From an uncultured Bacteroidales bacterium (lineage in GTDB: Bacteria > Bacteroidota > Bacteroidia > Bacteroidales > Paludibacteraceae): a stretch of DNA of 64,000 nucleotides. Each line of letters opens with the position of its first letter. Positions within the stretch are counted from its first letter, which is position 1. The stretch spans positions 1-64,000 of the forward strand of contig CADAZU010000019.1 in NCBI GenBank assembly GCA_902792535.1, in the 5' to 3' direction. Positions 7,997 to 16,708 of the stretch are shown piece after piece. The position numbers were made by a program, and so were the translations under genes. The notes under the pieces were generated by a model that saw nothing but the letters and a program-made list of their open reading frames with translations, was not told the origin of the DNA and did no database searches.

Positions 7997-9745
7997 TTAT
8001 TCGTGATTGGTTTCGGGGGCGATTTTGCGGAGGAAGGACTCGGGGAAATGGAGTCTGTTCGGTCCGCAGCTGTTGCCATACGGATTGCGCTTGAACTGAC
8101 CGTTCTCTTCTTTGCGCTCCTGACCATCGATAAACTTGGTCACCAGATAGATGTATAAGCGCTGCCAGTCCGCCACGAGGTTCTCTGCCTGCGAGCAGGA
8201 ATAGGAAGTGAGGAACGCACGCGCATCCTCTTCGTTCATTTCGGCTACTTTTTCGTCCAGTCCTGCTATCTGGGTATTGAATTTCTCGTCCCATACTTGC
8301 TGCGTCTCGCGGATGTGCGGGTACATGCGGCTGTATTTGGTGTACGCCCAGTTTGCGACGAGGTTGAAGGTCCACCAAGCGGAAGTGGGGGAGAAGGTAT
8401 AGCTGTCTCCGTTGCCTTCGGCAAAGCACTCCGGGACATGGTTGATGCAGCTGAACATCGGCGTATAGCAACTGCAAGCCGCGTCGTCCACGCCGAACCA
8501 GAAGATTCCTTTTTTGCCGTTCCGCATCTGTGCTACGAACGACCACGCGGTCTGCTGGGTAGCCGTCGGACGCTGGTACCAGTATTGGGTCGTTTGGGTC
8601 GTATCGTTTTCGTCCGCCAGTTTGAAGCCGAGTCCGCCATAACGGAGTTTGGAGTTCCAGGGTCCGGCTGCTTCACCTTGGGTGATGTCCAGCGGCGTAC
8701 CTTGGTACTCGTCGCGCATACATTCCTTCATATCCTGCGCAGACAGTTTGCGGTTCGGGATGATCCAAAGCGGCATGTGTTCGCCGTCATTCTTACCCTT
8801 GCTCTCGCGGAACGTCTTGCCGGTAGCGTAGTCGAAATAGCGGTCCATATCGGAACTGAAATGGTTGAAGAACGCCCATACGCGCGCTTCGCAGGCATAG
8901 AAACCGCTGAAGTCGAAGGGGTTATAGGCGGCTTGGAAAGAGAAGTCTTTGTCTGCGCCGGAGAAGAACCCTTTCTCGCGAGCAAACGAGATCACATCTT
9001 TGGACCACCAATATTCACAAACCTCACCCTTTCCCTCTCCACAAGAGAGGGTAACTATATTACAATTGAGTTTCTTTGCGATACGTTTCTGCTCCTTGTT
9101 CAGTTTGGCTTTAGCTTTGATCGGGAGGGTAGTGATGCGCGCTTGATTCGCGTGCGCGGAGATAGCGTCGTCCGGAATACGGACAGCTACCCAGTTAGCG
9201 CCTTTCTGCCCTTTGCCTTTGCCGATCAGGTCCATGATCCAGATCTCATTCGGGTCTCCGAACGAGAAGGACTCACCCTCCGAAGCATAGCCGTATTCGT
9301 TCACCAGCGTGATAAACCATTCGATGGCTTCGCGCGCCGTTTTGGAACGCTCCAAAGCAATGTAAATCAATGATCCGTAGTCTATTCCGACGGTGTCCCA
9401 TAGTTCTTCGCGACCTCCCCAAGTGGTCTCTCCGATCGTGACCTGATGCTCGTTCATATTGCCGACCACCGAATAGGTGTGCGCCACCTGCGGGATCGAA
9501 CCCTGCGGTCTGCCGGTGTCCCAGTCTTTGACTTCTCGCATAGCGCCTTCAGGCCAGTCTTGCGCCGGAGCAAAATGCAGGAAACCGAACATGCCGTACG
9601 AGTCGGCGGCATAGGAGATCATCGTGCTGCCGTCCACAGATGCGTTCTTGCCTACCAGAAAATTGGTGCAAGCCTGCAGAGTGGAAAGATGAAAGTTGAA
9701 TGTTGCAAGAAGCAGCAGAGCTGCTATAAACCGGATTTGTCTCAT
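7997..9745 (-). CDS. C69-family dipeptidase
   Basis: A 582-aa secreted dipeptidase of peptidase family C69, an N-terminal-nucleophile hydrolase that cleaves dipeptides. Signal peptide residues 1-25 end in LQA, and the next residue, Cys26 (CTNFLVGKNAS), is the expected nucleophile freed by cleavage. Family motifs follow: DGSTMISYAADS, NEHQVTIGETTWGGR, GIDYGSLIYIALERSKTARE and FSFGDPNEIWIMDLIGKG. Two segments look like repeat-derived inserts. The signal core TFNFHLSTLQ is encoded by a tandem-repeat word. LSCGEGKGEV is encoded by a palindromic repeat (9033-9051). It is last in its operon; its ATG overlaps the glycogen synthase stop by 4 nt. Probably periplasmic or surface peptide use. Confidence 0.9.
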   Translation of the reverse strand: MRQIRFIAALLLLATFNFHLSTLQACTNFLVGKNASVDGSTMISYAADSYGMFGFLHFAPAQDWPEGAMREVKDWDTGRPQGSIPQVAHTYSVVGNMNEHQVTIGETTWGGREELWDTVGIDYGSLIYIALERSKTAREAIEWFITLVNEYGYASEGESFSFGDPNEIWIMDLIGKGKGQKGANWVAVRIPDDAISAHANQARITTLPIKAKAKLNKEQKRIAKKLNCNIVTLSCGEGKGEVCEYWWSKDVISFAREKGFFSGADKDFSFQAAYNPFDFSGFYACEARVWAFFNHFSSDMDRYFDYATGKTFRESKGKNDGEHMPLWIIPNRKLSAQDMKECMRDEYQGTPLDITQGEAAGPWNSKLRYGGLGFKLADENDTTQTTQYWYQRPTATQQTAWSFVAQMRNGKKGIFWFGVDDAACSCYTPMFSCINHVPECFAEGNGDSYTFSPTSAWWTFNLVANWAYTKYSRMYPHIRETQQVWDEKFNTQIAGLDEKVAEMNEEDARAFLTSYSCSQAENLVADWQRLYIYLVTKFIDGQERKEENGQFKRNPYGNSCGPNRLHFPESFLRKIAPETNHE

Positions 9746-11280
9746 AATAATCGGGGGTTTTGGAGTTCTGATATTCTGTTGTCGCGCTTTCTCAAAGCGA
9801 TGTCATAGGCCTGACGGTAATACTTGAAGAAATGCTTCCAGTCCGCTTTCTTTGCGACCGCCGCAGCCTCTTTGCGTGCCCGCGCTTTGTCCTCTCCGCA
9901 GAGGCGGTCGAAGCGCAGCAGGTCGTCCGCGATGTGCTCTGCCACGGCATCGAAGTTCGAGTCGTTGCGGTCGATGACGATCACGCCGTATTGGTCTTTC
10001 TGCTGCGCCGCCCAAACGCCGAAGCCGGCAAGCGAGGTGGTGATCGTCGGTACATGGAACGCACAGGACTCCAGCGGCGTATAGCCCCATGGTTCGTAAT
10101 AAGACGGGAAGACCGTCACGTCCATTCCGATGAGCAGGTCATAATAGGTCTTGCCGAAGAGCGGGTCGTGTCCGTCGAGGTAATAAGGTACAAAGACCGC
10201 AGAGACCTTGCCCTTGCGCGAAGGGGCACGATCGAGATACGGAATCATGACAAAAGCCACCACCTCTTTCTCCGGCTGGTCGCTGTGATAGATCTTCTGC
10301 GCCAGCTTATCCAGCGCCGCAGCAAAGACATCAATTCCTTTGTTCTTCCATTCCTGGCGACCGGAGATCGCTACAAAGAGTGCGTTTTTCGGCACTACGC
10401 CCCCCAACTGCTCGCCTGCCACTTTGCGGAGTGCTTCGCGCGCCTCTTCGCGACGTGCGTCAAACGCTTTGCCTTTTGGTACGAAAGTGGGTTCGAATCC
10501 GTTGGGCGTGACGATATCGACCGGCTTGTCCAACAGCTGTTTGCACTCGCGCGCGGTAATGTCACTCACGGTCGTGAAGCAGTCCGCCCAATGGGCAGCC
10601 TGTTTCTCCACGGAGTGCTTGGAGACCATGTTCAGTTCCGCCGCCATCTGGTCACCGTTGTAGCCCTCGAAATAGTCGTAGAGCGGTTTGCCGTTTCCTG
10701 CGATAGAGCGACCGATTCCCGTTGCGTGCGTGGTGAAGAGCGTCGCGATCTCGGGGCAGTGGTCCTGCAGATAGAAGATCGAGAAAGCGGTCTGCCACTC
10801 GTTGGCGTGCATGCAGAAATCTGCCTTCTGATGGCTGACGGCTGACGGCTTCAAGAAATGATACAGGCTCTCCATCACCATTCCTGCGGCATAGCCGAAG
10901 AGGCAGGACTCGTCGTAGTCACCGTAAGCCGCATGGCTCTGCACTTGGAATTTATTCCACGCCCACGCATAGATCTCATTCTTGCGTGCCCAGAGCGCAT
11001 CGAACTTCAGCAGAATAGCGATCGGTTCTCCGGGCACCTGCCAGCGCCCCACACGAATAGGAAGGGAAGAGAGGGAGGTATGTTGCCATTCTTTCAGCAG
11101 TTTCTTGTCCTCTTTGAAGTAGATGTCACTATGGTCGCCGAAGTCGGGACCGAAGAAGAACACTTTGTCCGGGTGCTCGGCTTGCATGCTGGCAGCACGC
11201 GTGCTCAAGACCGCATAGATACCGCCCACGCGGTTGCAGACTTCCCACGAAGTCTCAAAGATATAGTCGGGTTGTTTCAT
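9742..11280 (-). CDS. glycogen synthase, GYS/GT3-like
   Basis: A 512-aa glycosyltransferase that extends alpha-1,4-glucan from a nucleotide-glucose donor. The N-terminus YIFETSWEVCNRVGGIYAVL and the C-terminal FPSYYEPWGYTPLES with TITTSLAGFGVW are hallmarks of the eukaryote-like glycogen synthase found in Bacteroidetes, not of the GlgA type. It is shorter than eukaryotic GYS. Residues ~143-153 (PSAVSHQKADF) look like an in-frame insert: the DNA (10829-10856) carries a gctgacg tandem repeat that recurs in other genes here. It overlaps the upstream lipoprotein stop and the downstream C69 start by 4 nt each, so translation is probably coupled. Cytosolic. Confidence 0.9.
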   Translation of the reverse strand: MKQPDYIFETSWEVCNRVGGIYAVLSTRAASMQAEHPDKVFFFGPDFGDHSDIYFKEDKKLLKEWQHTSLSSLPIRVGRWQVPGEPIAILLKFDALWARKNEIYAWAWNKFQVQSHAAYGDYDESCLFGYAAGMVMESLYHFLKPSAVSHQKADFCMHANEWQTAFSIFYLQDHCPEIATLFTTHATGIGRSIAGNGKPLYDYFEGYNGDQMAAELNMVSKHSVEKQAAHWADCFTTVSDITARECKQLLDKPVDIVTPNGFEPTFVPKGKAFDARREEAREALRKVAGEQLGGVVPKNALFVAISGRQEWKNKGIDVFAAALDKLAQKIYHSDQPEKEVVAFVMIPYLDRAPSRKGKVSAVFVPYYLDGHDPLFGKTYYDLLIGMDVTVFPSYYEPWGYTPLESCAFHVPTITTSLAGFGVWAAQQKDQYGVIVIDRNDSNFDAVAEHIADDLLRFDRLCGEDKARARKEAAAVAKKADWKHFFKYYRQAYDIALRKRDNRISELQNPRLL

Positions 11281-12296
11281 TTCGATTCGGTATCCGCCGC
11301 CAGTTTCTGCACACCTTTCAGGGTGTTCAGTAGGGTCGGAACGGTAATAAATTTATTGTTATCTGATCCCACGAACGGCATGTACCATACGCCTTCGTCG
11401 TTTGCCCAGTAGATACGGCTGTCCTTGGTGTCCAGCGTCATGGCAAGGCACTCTTTGTCGTCTATTTGTACGGGGTAAGCGCCGTCGATATTCGCCACCC
11501 AGAGTCCGCCGTTGGAAGCACGGTAGTAGATCTTGCGGGAAGCGATATGGAAGCCCTGCAGGGCCGGGAAGGTTATTCTCAGTTCCGAGAGGGTGAAGAG
11601 GTATCCGCTGTAGAACTGGATCGTGTCGGTCTCATCATCCAGTAGCAAAGAGGCCGTCGGATCCGCTTTGTATCTCTCAGCCCGTGCGCCGAAGATACGC
11701 TGGCGATAGTCCGCCTCTGCGGTACGTATCAGCAAGGAATTGGTTGCGCGGTCGGAGATATAGAATTTGCGCTGGATATCGGTCGTGTCTTTATTGAGGA
11801 TGACGCGCAGTTTGATGAGGGCAGAGTCGTTCGGCTGAGTGAAATAGCAGATGATGCCGTTGGTTGTGAATTGGACGAGCGTGTCCTGCTCCTCAATGTC
11901 CCACTCCAGATTCACGTCGTAGTTATAAGGGTTATAGACGTTCGCGGTGAAGGTGTAGTCCTTGTAGATCGTGAAGACCGTATCGTTGGCGACGAAGGTG
12001 GGGATGGTGTCATAGACCGTGATCTTGGCGGTCTTGGTCCATGCGGCACGTTTGTCCACCTTCAGCATCACATTGTACTCGCCCGGACGCTTGTAAGTAT
12101 GACTCGGCGATTTGAGTGACGCCACGGATCCGTCTCCGAACGTCCATTCCCATTCCTCTCCGGAGTCGGAATGGTTCGTGAACTGCACAGTCTCGCCGGC
12201 TTTGGGTGCTTTAGGCGAGTAGGAGAAGTCCACATTATTCTTCTTGCAGGCTATCAGAGCGCAGCAGATCGTCAATAAGATGTATATTTTTCTCAT
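11277..12296 (-). CDS. lipoprotein with N-terminal PKD domain
   Basis: A 339-aa lipoprotein: lipobox LIAC with Cys17 as the lipidation site. Residues ~22-95 are a PKD domain (GETVQFTNHSDSGEEWEWTF, then GDGSVASLKSPSHTYKRPGE, then YNVMLKV). The C-terminal two thirds (~190-335) have short beta repeats (IFGARAERYKADP, RKIYYRASNGGLWVANIDGA, SRIYWANDEGVWYMPF) that may form a small propeller. Its ATG lies inside miaA (62-nt overlap), and its stop overlaps the glycogen synthase start by 4 nt. It may bind a glycan or polymer at the cell surface; function unknown. Confidence 0.8.
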   Translation of the reverse strand: MRKIYILLTICCALIACKKNNVDFSYSPKAPKAGETVQFTNHSDSGEEWEWTFGDGSVASLKSPSHTYKRPGEYNVMLKVDKRAAWTKTAKITVYDTIPTFVANDTVFTIYKDYTFTANVYNPYNYDVNLEWDIEEQDTLVQFTTNGIICYFTQPNDSALIKLRVILNKDTTDIQRKFYISDRATNSLLIRTAEADYRQRIFGARAERYKADPTASLLLDDETDTIQFYSGYLFTLSELRITFPALQGFHIASRKIYYRASNGGLWVANIDGAYPVQIDDKECLAMTLDTKDSRIYWANDEGVWYMPFVGSDNNKFITVPTLLNTLKGVQKLAADTESK

Positions 12297-13143
12297 AAGG
12301 TTCGTTGGCGTTCAGCCAATGTATCGTTTTGTCTCTTCTGAACCACGTCATCTGCCGTTTGGCATAATGGCGCGAGTTCTGTTGTATCAGTTCGATGGCT
12401 CTCGCGAGGTCGTATTCTCCGTCGAAATAAGCGAACAATTCTCTATATCCGACGGTCTGCAGGCTGTTCAGTTTGCGAAGCGGATAAACGGCTCTCGCTT
12501 CCTGCTCCAGTCCGTCCGCTATCATCCGGTTCACGCGCCGGTTGATGCGGTCGTACAGTTCTTCGCGCGGTCGCTCCAGACCGATTTTGACGATGCGGAA
12601 AGGGCGCTCCTTGACGGTATGGGTCAGCAGGGACGAATAGGGTTTGCCCGTGGCGTAACATATCTCCACGCAATGCGCCAGCCGCGCCGGGTTATTGCGA
12701 TCCACGCGCTCCCAGTAGTCGGGATCGAGCCTTTGCACTTCGCTTTGCAGCCATTCCAAACCCTTTTCGCGCAGGTTGACCGTCGTCCTCTCCACCGTTT
12801 TCAGGTCGTCCAAGCCGTTGCAGACGGCATCGGCATAGAGCATCGATCCGCCGGTCATGACGAGCGTGTCATGGCTCTGAAACAGCTTCTCCATCAGCTC
12901 CAGCGCGTCGTGCTCGTATTGTCCGGCGTTGTACGTCTGCTCCAGTGCGTGCGTACCAATAAAATAATGGCGCACGCGCGCGAGTTCGTCCGCCGTGGGA
13001 GCGGCTGTTCCGATCGGTATAGCGCGGTATATCTGGCGGCTGTCGCAGCTGAGTATCGGGGATTGCAAATGTTCCGCCACCCGCAGCGACAGCTCCGTCT
13101 TACCCACGCCCGTCGGACCGAGGATCAGGAGGAGCGTCTTCAT
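12235..13143 (-). CDS. miaA: tRNA dimethylallyltransferase
   Basis: A 302-aa enzyme that adds dimethylallyl to N6 of A37 in tRNAs reading UNN codons. The P-loop LGPTGVGKTELS (residues ~8-19), the substrate loop SCDSRQIYRAIPIGTAAPT and the tRNA-contact segment VGYRELFAYFDGEYDL are typical MiaA motifs, and the length is normal. Its ATG directly follows the TAG of the upstream gene. Its 3' end overlaps the next gene by 62 nt, which is long for this operon. Confidence 0.95.
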   Translation of the reverse strand: MKTLLLILGPTGVGKTELSLRVAEHLQSPILSCDSRQIYRAIPIGTAAPTADELARVRHYFIGTHALEQTYNAGQYEHDALELMEKLFQSHDTLVMTGGSMLYADAVCNGLDDLKTVERTTVNLREKGLEWLQSEVQRLDPDYWERVDRNNPARLAHCVEICYATGKPYSSLLTHTVKERPFRIVKIGLERPREELYDRINRRVNRMIADGLEQEARAVYPLRKLNSLQTVGYRELFAYFDGEYDLARAIELIQQNSRHYAKRQMTWFRRDKTIHWLNANEPYEKNIHLIDDLLRSDSLQEE

Positions 13144-13698
13144 CTAGAACATGCTCCCGTCGTCGAAGCTGAGATCCTGGAATCCCTCCATGTCGATGTC
13201 GCCGAGGTCCAGTTCGTCGCGGAACTCGTCGTCGAACTCAAAGTCGTCACCTTTGCCACCCTTGCCGCCGATACCCGCCAGCGGGTCTTCGGATTTGAGT
13301 TGCTTCGGCGCTTTGCCTTTGCTTTCGACGCACTCCACGCCGTTCATCGTCCCCGGCTTGATCTCTTTGAGCGAACCGAAGAAATAGCGCTCGAACATAG
13401 GATCGAAGACATAGATAAGACGCTGCCCCTGCTCCTCGATCAGGTCGGAGAGGCGGGTCTCGTTCATCACCATGTTGTCGTACTCGAAGTTCGAATCCAT
13501 CTCGACGAGCGTCACTTCCTGGCCTTTCTCCCACTCGTCGTTGCAGAGGAAGAACGAAGTCATCTGGTCGTCCGGGTAATCCACGGACTTCAGGATAGCC
13601 TCGTGCAGCTCCAGAAAAGTGGCATCCGGATCGGCTTCGAACACACGGCGGAAATCCGGCGAACCTTCTTCACACGAAAAAGTAAATCTGTAAATCAT
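13144..13698 (-). CDS. pRiA4b ORF-3-like protein
   Basis: A 184-aa protein. The start is set at 13698 (MIYRFTFSCEE); the longer frame begins upstream of the promoter boxes. Residues ~1-110 match the plasmid pRiA4b ORF-3 / IS1096 passenger-type domain (PDFRRVFEADPDATFLELHE, FFLCNDEW). The tail is rich in glycine and acidic residues (GGKGGKGDDFEFDD). No mobile-element genes are nearby, so the IS1096 name is historical. It is first in the operon with miaA, whose ATG follows its stop with no gap. Biochemical role unknown. Confidence 0.8.
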   Translation of the reverse strand: MIYRFTFSCEEGSPDFRRVFEADPDATFLELHEAILKSVDYPDDQMTSFFLCNDEWEKGQEVTLVEMDSNFEYDNMVMNETRLSDLIEEQGQRLIYVFDPMFERYFFGSLKEIKPGTMNGVECVESKGKAPKQLKSEDPLAGIGGKGGKGDDFEFDDEFRDELDLGDIDMEGFQDLSFDDGSMF

Positions 13699-13724
13699 AA
13701 GTTTATTTTTAACAATTTTGCGTG

Positions 13725-13756
13725 CAAAATTACTACTTTTTTTTGATATATGCAAG
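13725..13756 (-). promoter_or_regulatory. promoter of the miaA operon
   Basis: Minus strand: CTTG (13756-13753), 20 nt, TAATTTTG (13732-13725), then C. The upstream box reads CTTGCATAT. Leader of about 25 nt to the ATG at 13698. Confidence 0.85.
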
Positions 13757-14174
13757 AAAAAACGGCGTTTTCTATTGCGAGAGCATTTTTTTCGGGGTTG
13801 GTAGTACCGGTGAGGTCATAGCGTGGGGCGCTTACTAACCTAAGAATCACCTAAGAATCACCTATGAATCACCTAAGAATGACTAATAGATGATAGCAAG
13901 AAACCCCACCCCGGGTTGTTCTACGGACGGCCACCGGCAGTCCGATCGAGCAGAGCTCTTCACCCGCTCGGGGGGGGGAGGGAGGAGAAGGGCGGAGACG
14001 GGGTGGGAAAGGGTGGAGAAAGGCGGGGAAGGGGCGGGCGATAACATCGCCCTGAAATGGACGAAGAGGACGGCGGAGCCGTGTCCAAATTCAATTTGGA
14101 CGCAATAAACAAAGAAAAAAAACACAATAAGCAAAGTGATCGAATGCAATAAACGAAATAAAAAAGCAGAAAAA
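13757..14174. other. intergenic repeats and G-rich tract
   Basis: No credible gene. Contents: four 11-bp tandem units of the form CCTAAGAATCA (13839-13882); a run of nine G (13970-13978) that opens a ~70-base purine-rich stretch of G runs; hairpin GGGCGAT-AAC-ATCGCCC (14036-14052) followed by TGAAA; and a near-perfect palindrome GTCCAAATT-C-AATTTGGAC (14083-14101). Confidence 0.65.
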
Positions 14175-14206
14175 TTTGTGTATGTCATTTTTTTGTTGTA
14201 CTTTTG
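14175..14206 (+). promoter_or_regulatory. promoter of the pot operon
   Basis: TTTG (14175-14178), 20 nt, TACTTTTG (14199-14206), then CAG. The upstream box reads TTTGTGTAT. It implies a leader of about 220 nt before potA. Confidence 0.85.
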
Positions 14207-14430
14207 CAGCCGAAATGTGCGCGTATGCGTACGCTTGTGCTGCGCACGCAGGTAATATTTATTTAAGGAGCGGGCAATGACATTGCCCTGAAACTACCAA
14301 GAATGTTATTGTTTCGAGGATTCGAAACTTTTATATAGTTAACCAATTTAAATAACAATTTTTTATGATTTATTCGGAGTACAGAAACCCGATTTAGGGG
14401 CACAGAAACCGATTTAGTTTGTTTTAAGAA
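14207..14430 (+). promoter_or_regulatory. structured leader of the pot operon
   Basis: A ~220-nt untranslated leader. It holds an outer stem GTGCGC/GCGCAC (around 14217-14247), hairpin GGGCAAT-GAC-ATTGCCC followed by TGAAA (14272-14292), hairpin GTTTCGA-GGAT-TCGAAAC followed by TTTTA (14311-14333), and a direct repeat ACAGAAACC(C)GATTTAG (14381-14397 and 14402-14417) ending just before the ATG. An 11-codon frame, ATG at 14303, spans the second hairpin. This could be an attenuator or a protein or RNA binding site; no known riboswitch class is recognised. Confidence 0.5.
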
Positions 14431-15921
14431 ATGGGAAAGAATCCGTTTATCATTGAGGTGAACCATGTCTCGAAGCAATTCGAGGATGGCAAGTATGCCC
14501 TCAACGACGTGAGCCTTCAAGTCAAGAAAGGCGAGTTCGTCACCATCTTAGGCCCTTCGGGCTGCGGTAAGACAACCCTTCTGCGATGCATCGCAGGATT
14601 TCAGGTAGCGAGCAGCGGCGACATCTTGCTCAAAGGCGAAGATGTAACCAAGACGCCACCGTACAAAAGGCCGGTCAACACCGTGTTTCAGAAGTATGCG
14701 CTATTCCCGCATCTGAATGTGTTTAACAATGTAGCTTTCGGTCTGAAGCTGAAGAAAGAGGATCCCGAGACGATCAAGAAGAAAGTGCGTCGGGCGCTCA
14801 AAATGGCGAACATGACCGGCTACGAGGAACGTAAAGTGGACACCCTTTCCGGTGGTCAGCAGCAACGTGTGGCGATAGCCCGCGCGATCGTGAACGAACC
14901 GGAAGTGCTGCTGCTGGACGAACCACTCTCCGCACTCGACCTCAAGATGCGGCACGACATGCAGATCGAGCTGAAGGAACTGCACGAGAAATTAGGAATC
15001 ACCTTTATCTACGTGACGCACGACCAGGAAGAAGCCCTGACGCTGAGCGACCGCGTGGTGGTGATGAACGAAGGAAAAATCAAACAGATCGGTACTCCGA
15101 CTGATATTTACAACGAACCGCAGAACTGCTTTGTGGCGGATTTCATCGGCGAGAGCAATATCCTCTCCGGCACCATGATTCGCGACAAGAAAGTGGAGTT
15201 CTGCGGACTGCAATTTGATTGTATCGACACCGGTTTCGGCGAGAACCAGCCGGTGGATGTGGTCATCCGGCCCGAAGACATCTACCTGTGGAAGGTACAA
15301 AGTGACAAGGTACAAAGTGACAAAGGTCCCGATGCCGCCTCACAAGCTGAGTTGGACCCCGAGGACCGCGTGCCGAAAGGCAAGTTCACCAAATGGTACG
15401 GCGAGGTACAGAGCTGTATCTTCAAGGGCGTACACTACGAGATGCGAGTCCTCACGCCTGACGGTTATGAGTTCCTCATCCAGGACTACCACGAGTACCT
15501 GCCGGGAACGGAAGTGGGTATGCTGGTGCGCCCGGAGGACATCCAGATCATGGAAAAAGAGCACTATATCTACAACTATTTCGAGGGCGAAGTGACCAAA
15601 AACGGCAAAGTCCGTTTCATAGACGCAGAATGGGAAGTAGAGCCGCAGCAAATCGAAGGATTTGAACCCGGAGAGAAAGTGCAGGTACGCGTGCCGTTCC
15701 GCTCCATCGACCTGCAGGACTACGAAGAAGAAGGTACCCTCTCGGGAGAAGTGCATTTCATCTTATACAAAGGCAACCACTACCACCTCACCATCCGCAC
15801 AGACGAGGGACATGACATCTATGTCAACACCAATGACGTCTGGGACGACGGCGACCGCGTGGGAATTGTGATTCCGCCTTCAGCCATCAGCATTCAGAAG
15901 TCAGAAAGCAGCCATGAATAA
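14431..15921 (+). CDS. potA: spermidine/putrescine ABC transporter ATPase
   Basis: A 496-aa ATPase subunit that powers polyamine import. Walker A GPSGCGKT (41-48), Q-loop [10 protein letters not shown], signature LSGGQ (139-143), Walker B LLLDE (160-164) and the switch YVTHDQ are intact. It is longer than the usual ~370 aa: after a first TOBE domain ([14 protein letters not shown]) come a second ([12 protein letters not shown]) and a third beta region. Between them [10 protein letters not shown] is encoded by a repeat (15294-15327). The last residues [11 protein letters not shown] come from a cagc-type repeat. potB starts 8 nt before the potA stop. Substrate is inferred from the family and from potD. 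Confidence 0.92.
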   Translation: MGKNPFIIEVNHVSKQFEDGKYALNDVSLQVKKGEFVTILGPSGCGKTTLLRCIAGFQVASSGDILLKGEDVTKTPPYKRPVNTVFQKYALFPHLNVFNNVAFGLKLKKEDPETIKKKVRRALKMANMTGYEERKVDTLSGGQQQRVAIARAIVNEPEVLLLDEPLSALDLKMRHDMQIELKELHEKLGITFIYVTHDQEEALTLSDRVVVMNEGKIKQIGTPTDIYNEPQNCFVADFIGESNILSGTMIRDKKVEFCGLQFDCIDTGFGENQPVDVVIRPEDIYLWKVQSDKVQSDKGPDAASQAELDPEDRVPKGKFTKWYGEVQSCIFKGVHYEMRVLTPDGYEFLIQDYHEYLPGTEVGMLVRPEDIQIMEKEHYIYNYFEGEVTKNGKVRFIDAEWEVEPQQIEGFEPGEKVQVRVPFRSIDLQDYEEEGTLSGEVHFILYKGNHYHLTIRTDEGHDIYVNTNDVWDDGDRVGIVIPPSAISIQKSESSHE

Positions 15922-16708
15922 GATTCTTCAAATAGCTTCTTCGCGCAGGACATGGGCATGGCCTTATATCCTGTTCATGGCGATGTTCGTGGTGCTGCCG
16001 CTGATCCTCGTGGGCGTATATGCCTTCACGGACATCGACGGACACTTCACCATCCGCAATTTCGCGAAGTTCTTCTCCCATAGCGAGGCGATTCAGACCT
16101 TCCTCTATTCGGTCATGATTGCAGTTTTCAACACAGCGATCTGTCTGCTGATCGGCTATCCCGCCGCTTATATCATGGCGCAGGAGGATTTCAAAACGCC
16201 CAAAGTGATGGCGATGCTGTTCATCCTGCCGATGTGGATCAATTTTCTGCTGCGTACGGTAGCCACGGTGGAGCTGTTCAACATGTGCGGTCTGCCGCTG
16301 GGCGAAGGCGCACTCCTGTTCGGTCTGTGCTACGACTACCTTCCGTTTATGATCTACCCGATCTATAACACGCTCCAGAAGATGGACAACTCGCTCGTGG
16401 AAGCGGCGTACGACCTCGGCGCCAACCGGTGGCAGAGTTTCTGGAAAGTGATCGTGCCGCTCTCTATGCCGGGCGTGTATAGCGGCATCGTCATGGTCTT
16501 CATGCCGACCGTTTCGACCTTCGCGATCGCCGAACTGCTGACGCATAATAATATCAAATTGTTCGGTTCTCTCATTCAGGACTATATCACGACGACCGAC
16601 CTCCTCAACTACGGAGCGGTACTCAGTCTCGTGCTGCTCATCATCATCGGTCTCACGTCCTTCTTCGGCGACAATTCGGAAGGCGAAGAGAAAGGAGGTA
16701 TGATATGA
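15914..16708 (+). CDS. potB: spermidine/putrescine ABC transporter permease
   Basis: A 264-aa inner-membrane permease with six predicted membrane segments. The cytoplasmic coupling loop [20 protein letters not shown] is the EAA motif of ABC importers. Length is usual for PotB. It overlaps potA by 8 nt. Its TGA overlaps the potC ATG, and an SD-like AAAGGAGG lies just before that ATG. It pairs with PotC to form the channel. Confidence 0.93.
   Translation: MNKILQIASSRRTWAWPYILFMAMFVVLPLILVGVYAFTDIDGHFTIRNFAKFFSHSEAIQTFLYSVMIAVFNTAICLLIGYPAAYIMAQEDFKTPKVMAMLFILPMWINFLLRTVATVELFNMCGLPLGEGALLFGLCYDYLPFMIYPIYNTLQKMDNSLVEAAYDLGANRWQSFWKVIVPLSMPGVYSGIVMVFMPTVSTFAIAELLTHNNIKLFGSLIQDYITTTDLLNYGAVLSLVLLIIIGLTSFFGDNSEGEEKGGMI

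Noticed and set aside
13144..13698. insertion-sequence gene (IS1096 passenger name)
   Set aside because: No transposase, inverted repeats or target duplication nearby; the family name alone does not make it a mobile element.
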